Assembly: GCA_964490085.1 (NCBI GenBank)
Contig: CAZBAO010000090.1
Location: 1 to 5,255, forward strand
Direction of reading: 5' to 3'
DNA: 5,255 nt
DNA from: RGIG3009 sp964490085
GTDB lineage: Bacteria > Bacillota > Clostridia > Oscillospirales > Acutalibacteraceae
Each line of letters opens with the position of its first letter. Position 1 is the first letter of the stretch. The translations under genes were made by a program, and so were the position numbers. The notes beneath the pieces were generated by a model that was not told where the DNA came from, did not search any database, and saw only the letters and a list, made by a program, of their open reading frames with translations. Shown here one piece after another: positions 5,247 to 5,255 of this stretch.

Positions 5247-5255
5247 TTACGCCTT
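5247..5255 (-). CDS. rplC: Probable 3' end of 50S ribosomal protein L3 (last codons only)
   Basis: Only AAG GCG TAA is inside the window, reading K-A-stop. The assignment rests on context: L3 precedes L4 in almost all bacterial S10 operons, the stop lies 19 bases before the L4 ATG, like the other junctions here, and a lysine- and alanine-rich end is common in L3. Nine bases cannot prove identity or frame. Confidence 0.45.
   Translation of the reverse strand, partial: KA

Noticed and set aside
1..5255. Mobile elements, CRISPR repeats, tRNA genes or a new defence-type system
   Set aside because: No transposase-like frame, direct repeat series, or tRNA-like fold was seen; nearly every base is assigned to conserved ribosomal-protein genes in the standard order.

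Overview
This window is an ordinary, well-preserved stretch of a bacterial ribosomal-protein operon (S10 plus spc type). Every gene lies on the minus strand, so transcription runs from position 5255 toward position 1. The transcription order is rplC (L3, only its last codons, inferred), rplD (L4), rplW (L23), rplB (L2), rpsS (S19), rplV (L22), rpsC (S3), rplP (L16), rpmC (L29), rpsQ (S17), rplN (L14), rplX (L24) and rplE (L5, cut by the window's left edge). No mobile element, CRISPR array, tRNA, rRNA or unknown coding gene is visible.

The protein sequences suggest an anaerobic, moderately GC-rich member of the Bacillota, probably class Clostridia and perhaps near the Oscillospiraceae/Ruminococcaceae. 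The evidence is the four-cysteine (zinc-ribbon) form of L24, the DNPCDHPHGGGEG-like segment of L2 with cysteine (MNPCDHPHGGGEG), the L5 segment INVACGEA, strong AGGAGG ribosome binding sites before almost every gene, and frequent cysteines in the r-proteins. The placement comes from remembered family sequences and was not computed.

Layout: 4604-5255 holds the L3 tail and L4. L23 (4314-4604) overlaps the L4 stop by one base. A 106-base gap (4208-4313) follows and is the only sizeable non-coding stretch; it can fold into two hairpins upstream of the L2 ribosome binding site. From L2 to L5 (4207 to 1) genes are separated by 29 bases or less, or overlap (S3/L16 by 1 base, L16/L29 by 4 bases). S17 and L14, which mark the end of the S10 operon and start of the spc operon in E. 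coli, are only 29 bases apart with no promoter or terminator visible, so the two blocks look like one transcription unit.

Together the products build both subunits: S3, S17 and S19 in the 30S, and L2, L4, L5, L14, L16, L22, L23, L24 and L29 in the 50S. L4, L22, L23, L24 and L29 line the peptide exit tunnel or its mouth. I found no novel system. The points worth a second look are the L23-L2 spacer, a likely TTG start for L24 with a ribosome binding site that overlaps the nominal GTG, a run of three non-ATG starts, and a CxxC pair in L22.
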